Source: Gp6-AA40 sp035571515
GTDB taxonomy: Bacteria; Acidobacteriota; Vicinamibacteria; Vicinamibacterales; UBA2999
Reading direction: 5' to 3'
Assembly: GCA_035571515.1 (NCBI GenBank)
Contig: DATNCQ010000041.1
Span: 1 to 64,000, forward strand
Length of the DNA: 64,000 nt
Shown: positions 24,836-33,099 of the stretch, piece by piece
Numbering within the stretch: the stretch's first letter is position 1
Layout of the letters: each line of letters opens with the position of its first letter
Position numbers and translations under genes: made by a program
Notes under the pieces: generated by a model
The model's database searches: none
Told to the model about the DNA's origin: nothing
What the model saw: the letters and a program-made list of their open reading frames with translations, nothing else

Positions 24836-25051
24836 TCAGTTGTCGTTGACGTCGTCAGCCGCGGATGAGGTTGAGAAAAGTGTCGTCGAAAACCGCTCCG
24901 CGATCAGTTTGTTTACACGGTCGAGCTCGGGATGAAACGCGCCCACCTGCTTGTACGCAGCGAGTTGTTCGCGTAATTCCTTCGCTTTCTCGCAGGTCTT
25001 CTCCAATTCGCGCAGGAGGGTGGTCAGGCGGTCGACGTCAGGGGAGGACAT
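24836..25051 (-). CDS. small helical protein of unknown function (71 residues)
   Basis: A 71-residue frame starting MSSPDVDRLTTLLRELEKTC. Residues 6-45 form an amphipathic, coiled-coil-like helix, and the C-terminus is Ser/Thr/Asn-rich. The ribosome-binding site is weak. It lies 45 bases downstream of the response regulator gene in the same direction and may be co-transcribed with it. The codon pattern fits a real gene, but it could be spurious. Confidence 0.5.
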   Translation of the reverse strand: MSSPDVDRLTTLLRELEKTCEKAKELREQLAAYKQVGAFHPELDRVNKLIAERFSTTLFSTSSAADDVNDN

Positions 25052-25096
25052 GACGCGGTTGAGGTATGCAAAATTCGGTACTCCGGCCAGCCCGCG

Positions 25097-25468
25097 TCAA
25101 TGCGCGTTGGCCGGCAGATGCTCGGACACGATGTCGGCCACGCGAGCGGGGTCGCACGGCTTCCCGAGCACCGTGAGGGCGTGCGGCAGGTCCGGCTTCG
25201 GATCGACGCCGGTGACGACGATGATCGGGATGTCGTTGGTCAGCGGGTTCTCGCCGAGCTCGCGCAGCACCGTCCATCCGTTCATGACCGGCAGCATCAG
25301 GTCGAGGAGGATCAGGGTGGGGCGCTGCTGTTCGATGGACCGGAGTGCCGCCACGCCATCGGCCGCCCGCGAGCACGCAATGCCGCGGAGGGTGAGCGCG
25401 GTGCAGTACAGGTGGGCGAGCTGCGCGTCATCTTCCACGACGAGCACACGCGGACGGGCCTGCGACAC
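25097..25468 (-). CDS. single-domain response regulator
   Basis: A 123-residue protein starting with GTG, consisting only of a receiver domain. The acidic pocket is 'VVEDD', the phospho-acceptor Asp is in 'LILLDLMLP', the Thr switch in 'IIVVTG', and the invariant Lys in 'VLGKP'. With no output domain it must act by protein contact or as a phosphate shuttle. No histidine kinase gene is adjacent; its GTG follows by only 6 bases a truncated SnoaL-like frame. Confidence 0.9.
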   Translation of the reverse strand: MSQARPRVLVVEDDAQLAHLYCTALTLRGIACSRAADGVAALRSIEQQRPTLILLDLMLPVMNGWTVLRELGENPLTNDIPIIVVTGVDPKPDLPHALTVLGKPCDPARVADIVSEHLPANAH

Positions 25469-25474
25469 GCCGCC

Positions 25475-25573
25475 CTACGCTTCAGGGTGCACGAGCGCGC
25501 CGCCTTCGTCGAACAGACGGTCGTTGAAGCACGCGTAGAAGCGGCGTGCGACGCCGACGGGAGTCATCGCCAT
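25475..25573 (-). pseudogene. truncated SnoaL/NTF2-like N-terminus (32 codons)
   Basis: The frame from ATG 25573 reads MAMTPVGVARRFYACFNDRL then FDEGGALVHPEA and stops at TAG (25475-25477). 'VARRFY.CFNDR.FD...LVHP.A' is the first helix pair of SnoaL/NTF2-like proteins, which normally continue for another 90-110 residues; nothing of that remains before the response regulator's GTG 6 bases later. Either a decayed gene cut off by the regulator gene, or a short upstream reading frame now serving translational coupling. Confidence 0.6.
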
Positions 25574-25639
25574 GCGCGATGATAGGCAAGGCACGCGGTC
25601 CGCGCCAATGAGCTACAACCTCGGCGGGGTGCGGAACGG

Positions 25640-26521
25640 TCAGTGCGTCATCACGTACAACAGCACGTTCATCGCGACCTGGTAACCCTCCACGGAGAAC
25701 CGGTAGAAATAGCGCGGGTCTTCGCCCTCGCGCTCCCACGAATCGCTCACGTCGGTGTTGTGCGTCATGAACACCATGAGGCGTCCCGTGCGGTCGGACA
25801 CGCCGCGCGCGTGCACCTGCGCGCTGTCGGCGCCGCGCTCCGAGGTGCCGCCGCCGCTGCCGCGCCAGTAGCCGATGCCGGGAATCTGCGGAATGCCGCG
25901 CAGCTCGAACATCGTGTGGAAGATCGGGTGGTCCGCCGGCAGATCGACGATCTGGTAGTCGGTGGCGGGAAAGACCTTCCGAATCTGGGTCGCCCAGCTC
26001 TCCCACGCGTACGAGCCCCAGAAATCGTCGACCCAGAGAAAGCCGCCCTTGAGCAGGTAGTTCCGGAGCCGCGTCGCGTCCTCGTCGTTGAAGAAGAGGC
26101 GGCCGACCTCCTGCATCATGATGAACGGACACTGGAACAGCTCGTCGCCGGTCAACTGGACGATGAGGTGCTGCGGGTTGCCGCCCTGGTCGAACCCGAC
26201 GCGCATCTTCGTGAGCTCGGAGAGCCGGACGGAGAGATCGATGTCGGCGAGCGGGTAGTCGGTCAGCCAGCTGCCGCCGTCGCCGCCCGGGTTCATCCGG
26301 TAGACGCCGCGGCAATAATGGAACCGTCCGTCGAAGCTGTCGGCGCGAGCCGTGTGCGCCGCGATGCTGGTGTTGCCGCCGCGCCCGAACTGAGCCGCCG
26401 CGCCGGTGCTGACGAGCAGCGCCAGCGCCGCGAGCATCACGGCCGGGAGCGCTCGCCCCGAGCGAGCGGAGCGAGTAGATGGGCCTCGCCCCGAGCGAGC
26501 GGAACGAGTCGAGGGGTCCAT
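25640..26521 (-). CDS. DUF4159 exported protein
   Basis: Up to 293 residues. The signal-type hydrophobic core 'LPAVMLAALALLVSTGAAAQ' lies at residues 24-43, and the DUF4159 core follows: 'RFHYCRGVYRMN', 'YPLADIDLSVRLSELTKM', 'FIMMQEVGRLFFNDEDATRLRNYLLKGGFLWVDDFWG', 'LPADHPIFHTMFEL' and 'RGIPQIPGIGYW'. The family fold resembles a glutamine-amidotransferase/ThuA-like domain, function unknown. The first 23 codons are a duplicated 33-base repeat (peptide PSTRSARSGR twice), so the true start may be the internal ATG at 26437 or a start modified by repeat insertion. Confidence 0.8.
   Translation of the reverse strand: MDPSTRSARSGRGPSTRSARSGRALPAVMLAALALLVSTGAAAQFGRGGNTSIAAHTARADSFDGRFHYCRGVYRMNPGGDGGSWLTDYPLADIDLSVRLSELTKMRVGFDQGGNPQHLIVQLTGDELFQCPFIMMQEVGRLFFNDEDATRLRNYLLKGGFLWVDDFWGSYAWESWATQIRKVFPATDYQIVDLPADHPIFHTMFELRGIPQIPGIGYWRGSGGGTSERGADSAQVHARGVSDRTGRLMVFMTHNTDVSDSWEREGEDPRYFYRFSVEGYQVAMNVLLYVMTH
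26452..26516. repeat. two tandem 33-base repeats inside the DUF4159 5' end
   Basis: Two near-identical units begin with CTCGCCCCGAGCGAGCGGA (26452 and 26485), 33 bases apart, differing in few positions. They resemble a dispersed acidobacterial intergenic repeat (core CGAGCGAGCGGAGCGAGT). Because 33 is a multiple of three they add 11 residues each without breaking the frame, just before the signal peptide core. Confidence 0.75.
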
Positions 26522-26608
26522 GACGCGCAGTGTATCCCCGTTCGCGGCGGAGAGGATTGCCTGCCTGGCCGTGACGAGCGGCCGCTTGATGGGAGATACT
26601 TAGCCGCC

Positions 26609-27593
<985 letters not shown>

Positions 27594-27601
<8 letters not shown>

Positions 27602-28625
27602 GACCGTGGTCACCGCGCACAGCCCGGCACCTGCCGGTACCGGCGTTCGTGAGCTCACCTTCGCCGAAGCCATCCGCGAGGCGCTCGCGGAGGAGATGCG
27701 GCGCGACCCGAGGGTCGTGCTGCTTGGCGAGGACGTCGCCGAGGCCGGCACGCCCTTCAAGGTCGTGAAAGGGCTGCTGGAGGAGTTCGGCAAGGACCGC
27801 GTCGTCGACACGCCGATCTCGGAGTCCGGCTTCACCGGCCTCGCCGTCGGCGCCGCCATGGCCGGCCTGCGGCCGGTCGTCGACATCATGTTCGGCGACT
27901 TCATGGCGCTCGTGATGGACCAGGTCGTGAACCAGGCCGCGAAGATCCATTACATGTCGGGCGGCCTGTGGAAGGTGCCGATGGTCATCCGCGCGACGAT
28001 GGGCGCGACGCGGCGTTCGGCCGCGCAGCACTCGCAATCGCTGCACGCATGGCCGAGCCACGTGCCCGGCCTGAAGGTCGCCATCCCCTCGACGCCGTAC
28101 GACGCGAAGGGGCTCATCAAGGCGGCCATCCGCGACGACAACCCGGTCGTCGTCTTCGAGGACAAGATCTCGTACGCCAAGGTCAAGGGCCCCGTGCCCG
28201 TCGAGGAGTACGTCATCCCGCTCGGCGTGGCTGACATCAAGCGCGAAGGGCGCGACATCTCGCTCGTGGCGACGAGCAGCATGGTGCAGGTCGCGCTCGG
28301 CGCCGCGACGATGCTCGAGGAGGTCGGCATCGACGCGGAGGTCGTCGATCCGCGGACGACGTGGCCGCTCGACGAGAAGACGCTGATCGACTCCGTGCGC
28401 AAGACCTCGCGCTGCATCGTGGTCGACGAGGGGTACTACCGGTACGGCGTCACGGGGGAGATCGCGTCGGTGATCGCGGAAGGGGCGTTCTACGATCTCG
28501 ACGGCCCGGTCCGGCGGATTGGCGCCCGGCACGTGCCCGTGCCGTTCTCGCCGCCGCTCGAGGATGCGACCGTGCCGACCGAACGCGACGTCTTCGAGAT
28601 GGCGCGGCAGATGTGCAACAAGTAG
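27594..28625 (+). CDS. 2-oxoacid dehydrogenase E1 component, beta subunit
   Basis: 343 residues. 'LTFAEAIREALAEEMRRDPRVVLLGEDVAEAGTPFKVVKGL', 'DTPISESGFTGLAVGAAMAGLRPV', 'GDFMALVMDQVVNQAAKIHYMSGG' and 'RRSAAQHSQSLHAWPSHVPGLKV' are diagnostic of PdhB/AcoB-type E1beta subunits. It completes the alpha2beta2 E1 tetramer. It is translationally coupled to E1alpha (8-base overlap). The next genes are an M24 protein and E2; no E3 (dihydrolipoamide dehydrogenase) gene is in the window. Confidence 0.93.
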
Positions 28626-28689
28626 GGGGTTGGCGGGTCCGCGACGCGATGGCTCCTGACCGCGCCGCGGCACCCGCCCCACGTACGTA

Positions 28690-28736
28690 GGCCGGGTGCC
28701 GCCGCGTGGGAGGTTCCCACGCGCGGCGGACCCGGC
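28690..28736. repeat. strong REP-like hairpin upstream of the M24 gene
   Basis: CCGGGTGCCGCCGCGTGGGA (from 28691) pairs with TCCCACGCGCGGCGGACCCGG (28714-28734 approximately) with two small irregularities and a 2-3 base loop. It sits in the 123-base gap between the E1beta stop and the M24 start, which otherwise share one operon, so it could set different mRNA levels for the two halves. Related to the GTAGGCCGGGTCC palindromes elsewhere in the window. Confidence 0.6.
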
Positions 28737-28748
28737 ATGGAGAGCCCA

Positions 28749-30107
28749 ATGGCACTGAAAACCTACGGCACGATGGGCGTCGATTGGGAGCAGCGGATCG
28801 ATTACGACCGGCTGCGCCGCGAGCGCCTGGCGCGCATCAAGGATCTGCTCGGCAAGTCGTCGATGGGCGCGTTGCTCTGCTTCGACATGAACAACGTGCG
28901 CTACATCACCTCGACCAACATCGGCACGTGGGCGCAGGACAAGATCAGCCGCTTCACGCTGCTGCCGCAGAAGGACGAGCCGATTCTCTGGGATTTCGGC
29001 TCCGCGGCGCGCCACCATCAGCTGCATTGCCCGTGGCTCGGCGAGCGCTCGCGTCCCGGCATCCCGTCGATGCGCGGGGCGATGACGCCGGAGATGGGGC
29101 GCGCCGAGGACGTGGCGAAGAAGATCCGCATCGAGCTCGAGAAGCGCGGGCTGCACAAGGAGCCGCTCGGCGTCGACATCCTCGAGCCCGACGTGATGGT
29201 CGCGCTTCAGCGCGAGGGCATCGAGATCGTCAACGGCCACGCGCTGATGTGCGAGGCGCGCGAGATCAAGACCGAGGACGAGATCACGCTGCTCAACATG
29301 GCGGCGATGATGGTCGACGCCGCCTACTACGACCTCTACAAGGCGATGAAGCCGGGGATGCGGGAGAACGAGGCGGTCGCGCTCGTGGCGGAACGGTTGT
29401 ACGACATGGGCTCCGAATACGTCGAGGGCGTCAATGCGATTTCCGGCGAGCGCTGCAGCCCGCATCCGCACCTGTTCTCCGATCGCGCGCTGCGGCCCGG
29501 CGATCCCGTGTACTACGACATCCTCCATTCCTACATGGGCTACCGCACCTGCTACTACCGGACGTTCGCCGTCGGCTCCGCGTCGCGCGCGCTGGTCGAC
29601 GCCTACAAGCGGTGCCGCGACTACCTCGACGCGTCGATCGAGCTCATTCGACCCGGCCGGACGACGGCGGAGGTCGCATCGGTGTGGCCGAAGGCGCAGG
29701 AGTTCGGGTTCCCGAGCGAAGAGGCCGCCTTTGCGCTGCAGATGGGGCACGGCATCGGGCTCGCCATCTGGGAACGGCCGATGATCAGCCGTCTCGTATC
29801 GCTCGAGCATCCGCACGAAATCAAGCCCGGGATGGTCTTCGCGCTGGAAACGTTCTGGCCGTCGACCGACGGCTGGAGCGCCGCGCGGATCGAAGAGGAA
29901 ATCGTGGTCACGAAAACGGGCCACGAAGTGATCACGCGGTTCCCCGCGGAGGAGCTGCTGGTGGCCGGGGCGCCGTTCGTCACGGTTGGAGGCACGCTGC
30001 CGATCGTGCGCGAGACCGAAGCGCCGCGGAACCCCGAGGTCGTCGAGATGATTGCGAGGGCCGCGCGCGCCGAAGCGACGCCCGAAAAAGTCGGCGCGGG
30101 GTCGTAG
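28749..30107 (+). CDS. M24 (creatinase/aminopeptidase P) family protein with altered metal site
   Basis: 452 residues. The ATG at 28749 is chosen because GGAGAG precedes it; an upstream ATG at 28737 lies against the hairpin. N-terminal creatinase-like domain (about 20-165, 'MGALLCFDMNNVRYITS') and C-terminal pita-bread domain. Of the five canonical dimetal ligands, Asp257 ('YYDILHS'), His334 ('GHGIGL'), Glu367 ('ALETF') and Glu382 ('RIEEE') are present, but the second Asp is Cys268 ('GYRTCYYRTF' instead of '..SDxTRT'). It may be metal-free like creatinase, or bind metal differently. The N-terminal half recalls the M24-type DMSP lyase DddP, though DddP's extra Asp ligands are absent. Lies between E1beta and E2. 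Confidence 0.85.
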   Translation: MALKTYGTMGVDWEQRIDYDRLRRERLARIKDLLGKSSMGALLCFDMNNVRYITSTNIGTWAQDKISRFTLLPQKDEPILWDFGSAARHHQLHCPWLGERSRPGIPSMRGAMTPEMGRAEDVAKKIRIELEKRGLHKEPLGVDILEPDVMVALQREGIEIVNGHALMCEAREIKTEDEITLLNMAAMMVDAAYYDLYKAMKPGMRENEAVALVAERLYDMGSEYVEGVNAISGERCSPHPHLFSDRALRPGDPVYYDILHSYMGYRTCYYRTFAVGSASRALVDAYKRCRDYLDASIELIRPGRTTAEVASVWPKAQEFGFPSEEAAFALQMGHGIGLAIWERPMISRLVSLEHPHEIKPGMVFALETFWPSTDGWSAARIEEEIVVTKTGHEVITRFPAEELLVAGAPFVTVGGTLPIVRETEAPRNPEVVEMIARAARAEATPEKVGAGS

Positions 30108-30131
30108 CGCGTGCGCACGGATCTCCAGTAG

Positions 30132-31301
30132 ATGGCCATCAGCGTCGTGATGCCTGCGCTCGAGATGGCGCAGGAAACCGGCAAGCTCGTCTCGTGGCTG
30201 AAGCAGGAAGGCGAGCAGGTCCGCAAGGGCGAGATGCTGCTCGAGGTCGAGACCGACAAGGCCGTGGTCGAAGTGGAAGCGGCCGCGGACGGTATTCTCG
30301 CCGGCGTCGCGGCAAGACCGGGCGACGTGGTGCAGGTCGGCCACACGATCGCCTGGCTGGTGCAGCCTGGAGAATCGCTGCCGGCGGCCCCCGCCGTGCC
30401 CGATGCGGCGGCGGGTGTGCGAGCCAATCCGGCCGCCGCAGCCGCAGCGGCGCCGCCAGCCAGCGCCGCGTCCCGCGGCGCTCGCATTTCCCCGAAGGCG
30501 CGTCGCCTCGCGCAGGAAAAGGGGATTGACCTCGCAACCCTCACAGGGTCCGGTCCGGGCGGCGAGATCCTGACGGAGGACGTCCTCGCCGCCGCGGGCC
30601 GGGCAAGGCCGGCGCAGACACCGGGCGCGCCTGAACCCTTCACAACCGTCGGCCGCCTGATGGCCGAGCGCACGACCCAGAGCTGGACGACGGTCCCGCA
30701 CTTCTTCGTGACGCGTGACGTCGATGCCGGGGCCCTGGGCGCCGCGCGCGAGCGGATGCTCGCGGACGTCGAGCGATCGAGCGGCGTGAAGGTGACGCAC
30801 ACAGACCTGCTCGTCGCGATCGTGGCACGCACGCTCGCGAAACACCCCCGGCTGAACGCCAGCTGGGCGGAGGGCGGCATCGTCCCGCACGAGGAGGTGA
30901 ACGTCGCGCTGGCCATGGCGGTCGACAACGCCGTCGTCACGGCGGTGATTCCGCGGGCCGATCGGGCGTCGGTGGCCGACATCGCGACCCGGCGGCGCGA
31001 TCTCGCGGAGCGCGCGCGCGCCGGGCGGCTGCAGCCGGCCGATATCGCGGGCGCGACCTTTACGATCAGCAACCTCGGGATGTTCGACGTCGACGCGTTC
31101 ACGGCGATCATCGTGCCGCCGCAGGCGGCTATCCTGGCGGTCGGCGCGATCGCGGATCGCGTGGTGGCCGTGAACGGCCAGCCGGCCGTCCGTCCAATGC
31201 TGTCGATGACGCTCTCGTCCGATCATCGCGTCGTGGACGGCGTGCGTGCCGCCGAGTTCATGCGCGATCTCGCGAGCGCCATCGCGTCGCCGCAACTGTA
31301 G
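30132..31301 (+). CDS. 2-oxoacid dehydrogenase E2, dihydrolipoamide acyltransferase
   Basis: 389 residues with all E2 modules. Lipoyl domain 1-77 with the lipoylated Lys43 in 'EVETDKAVVEVE'; an Ala/Pro-rich linker; a peripheral-subunit-binding domain (about 118-152, 'ISPKARRLAQEKGIDLATL'); and a catalytic domain with His365 and Asp369 in 'SDHRVVDG'. It transfers the acyl group from lipoate to CoA. It is short relative to three-lipoyl E2s, with one lipoyl domain only, as in acetoin and many actinobacterial or Gram-positive complexes. It starts 24 bases after the M24 stop. Confidence 0.93.
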   Translation: MAISVVMPALEMAQETGKLVSWLKQEGEQVRKGEMLLEVETDKAVVEVEAAADGILAGVAARPGDVVQVGHTIAWLVQPGESLPAAPAVPDAAAGVRANPAAAAAAAPPASAASRGARISPKARRLAQEKGIDLATLTGSGPGGEILTEDVLAAAGRARPAQTPGAPEPFTTVGRLMAERTTQSWTTVPHFFVTRDVDAGALGAARERMLADVERSSGVKVTHTDLLVAIVARTLAKHPRLNASWAEGGIVPHEEVNVALAMAVDNAVVTAVIPRADRASVADIATRRRDLAERARAGRLQPADIAGATFTISNLGMFDVDAFTAIIVPPQAAILAVGAIADRVVAVNGQPAVRPMLSMTLSSDHRVVDGVRAAEFMRDLASAIASPQL

Positions 31302-31333
31302 CCTTCGTCCCGCATCAGCCGCCGGACGGGGAA

Positions 31334-31554
31334 AACCACGAAGGACACGGAGGACACGAAGGAGGCCGCTCGACGCGCCGCCGGAGGCGGCGTCCGCACG
31401 GAATGGGATCGTCCAGGCGTGAGCCGTACCGCTGCAGTCAGGTTCATGCCTGGCCGATCCCGTTCCACGCGAGGTCGGCCTGCGCGCAGGCCGACCCGTC
31501 GAGCGGCCCTCACCGTCGGCTGTGGTCTTCGTGCTCTTCGTGCTCTTCGTGGTT
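31334..31554. repeat. composite 220-bp inverted-repeat element (MITE/REP-like)
   Basis: The outer arms carry iterated CACGAAG motifs: AACCACGAAGGACACGGAGG (from 31334) faces its inverse ending CTTCGTGCTCTTCGTGGTT (31536-31554). Moving inward, GGCCGCTCGACG (31364-31375) pairs with CGTCGAGCGGCC (31497-31508). The innermost arms GGAATGGGATCG.CCAGGC (31400-31418) and GCCTGGCCGATCCCGTTCC (31448-31466) pair with two mismatches. One arm also contains a perfect 22-bp palindrome (31474-31495) and the other GCCGCC/GGCGGC. It fills the gap between the E2 and aldehyde dehydrogenase genes and has no coding potential. Confidence 0.8.
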
Positions 31555-31638
31555 CCCCATGCGCCCGCGTGTGCCGTTCGCAGCAGCAATCGCTCCGAAT
31601 TGAAAGACCGCCGCGCGGCACGCTAGACTGCGGCCGCG

Positions 31639-33081
31639 ATGCCCGAAACGTTCAAGAACTTCGTCGGCGGCCGGTGGACGATATCCCGCACCGGCCAGAC
31701 ATTCGAAAACGAGAACCCCGCAATCAGGGGGAGCAATCTCGGCCTGTTTCAATCCTCGGGCCCCGACGACATCGACGAGGCCATCGCCGTGGCCGACGCC
31801 GCGTTCCTCGCGTGGCGGCGCACGCCGCTCACCGAGCGCCAGCAGTGCGTGTCGGCGTTCCTGGGTCTGCTCAAGTCGTCGCGCGAGGAGCTGGCCCGCA
31901 TCGTCACGCTCGAAAACGGCAAGACGCTGCGCGAATCGCGCGCGGAGGTCGATTCGGCGCTGGTCGAGGGGCACTATCACCTCACGCAGGTGTCGGCCTT
32001 CTTCGGCCACACAGGCCCGGGCGCCTTCCGCGACATCACGACCTGGATGCAGTACCAGCCGCTGGGGATCGTCGGCGTCATCAGCCCGTGGAACTTTCCG
32101 ATGAACGTGATGTGCCGCAAGACGCTGCCGGCGCTGCTGACCGGGAACACCGTCGTGTTCAAGCCGGCATCCTTCACGCCCTGGTCCGGCGTGTTCATGG
32201 CCGGCCTCTTCGAGCGTGCCGGCCTGCCGCCCGGCGTCTTCAACTGCGTCACCGGCGCCGGCTCGTCGGTCGGCAACCGCCTCGTCGAGGACCCGCGCGT
32301 GCGCGCGATCTCGTTCACCGGCTCCACGGAGGTCGGCAGGAAGATCCAGGCGCAGGCCGCGCGGCATCTCACGCGCACGCAACTCGAGCTCGGCGGCAAG
32401 AACGCCTTGATCGTGATGGCGGACGCCGACCTCGACGCCTCGCTGGACGCGGCGGTCACCGCCGGCTTCTCCAACGCGGGGCAGTGGTGCACGTCCACGA
32501 GCCGCGTCCTGCTGCAGCGCCCGATTGCCGGAGCGTTCCTCGAGAAGCTGGTCGCGCGCTGCGAGAAGATGACCGTCGCCGACGGAACGCTGGAGACGAC
32601 GGATATGGGACCGGTGGCGGGCCCGCAGCAGTATCAGGACATTCGCAATGCGATGTGCCGGGCGCAGACGGACGGCGCGCGGATGGTTGCCGGCGGCGAC
32701 GCGGGTGTGCCCGCCGATGGCTACTTCATCCGCCCGACGGTATTCGCCGGCGTCCGGTATGACATGGAGATCTTCCGCGAGGAGATCTTCGGCCCCGTGC
32801 TCGCGGTCTCCGAGTTCGACTCGCTCGACGAGGCGCTGAACGTGGCGAACGACTCGATCTACGGACTGTCGTCCGCCATCTATACCAGGGACGTGCGCGC
32901 CGCGCAGCGATATATCGACGGCATCGAGGCGGGCCTCGCGCACGTCAACGTGCACACGGGCTACAAGGAGCCGTCGATGCCGTTCGGCGGCGTGAAGCAG
33001 TCGGGCGCCGGCCTGCCCGAGAACAGCGACAGCGGTCTCGAAGCGTTCGTCAGCAGGAAGGCCGTCTACTTGCGCGGATAG
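31639..33081 (+). CDS. NAD(P)-dependent aldehyde dehydrogenase
   Basis: 480 residues, full-length ALDH superfamily enzyme. Asn152 in 'SPWNFP', the cofactor motif 'FTGSTEVG', the general base Glu250 in 'LELGGKN' and the nucleophile Cys284 in 'GQWCTSTSR' are all in place, as is 'EEIFGPV'. It oxidises an aldehyde to the acid. The general base argues against the CoA-acylating methylmalonate-semialdehyde type. The sequence style suits semialdehyde or 2,5-dioxopentanoate-type dehydrogenases, but the substrate is not determined. It is separated from the dehydrogenase operon by the inverted-repeat element. Confidence 0.92.
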   Translation: MPETFKNFVGGRWTISRTGQTFENENPAIRGSNLGLFQSSGPDDIDEAIAVADAAFLAWRRTPLTERQQCVSAFLGLLKSSREELARIVTLENGKTLRESRAEVDSALVEGHYHLTQVSAFFGHTGPGAFRDITTWMQYQPLGIVGVISPWNFPMNVMCRKTLPALLTGNTVVFKPASFTPWSGVFMAGLFERAGLPPGVFNCVTGAGSSVGNRLVEDPRVRAISFTGSTEVGRKIQAQAARHLTRTQLELGGKNALIVMADADLDASLDAAVTAGFSNAGQWCTSTSRVLLQRPIAGAFLEKLVARCEKMTVADGTLETTDMGPVAGPQQYQDIRNAMCRAQTDGARMVAGGDAGVPADGYFIRPTVFAGVRYDMEIFREEIFGPVLAVSEFDSLDEALNVANDSIYGLSSAIYTRDVRAAQRYIDGIEAGLAHVNVHTGYKEPSMPFGGVKQSGAGLPENSDSGLEAFVSRKAVYLRG

Positions 33082-33099
33082 CCTTCCTGCTGCGCGATC

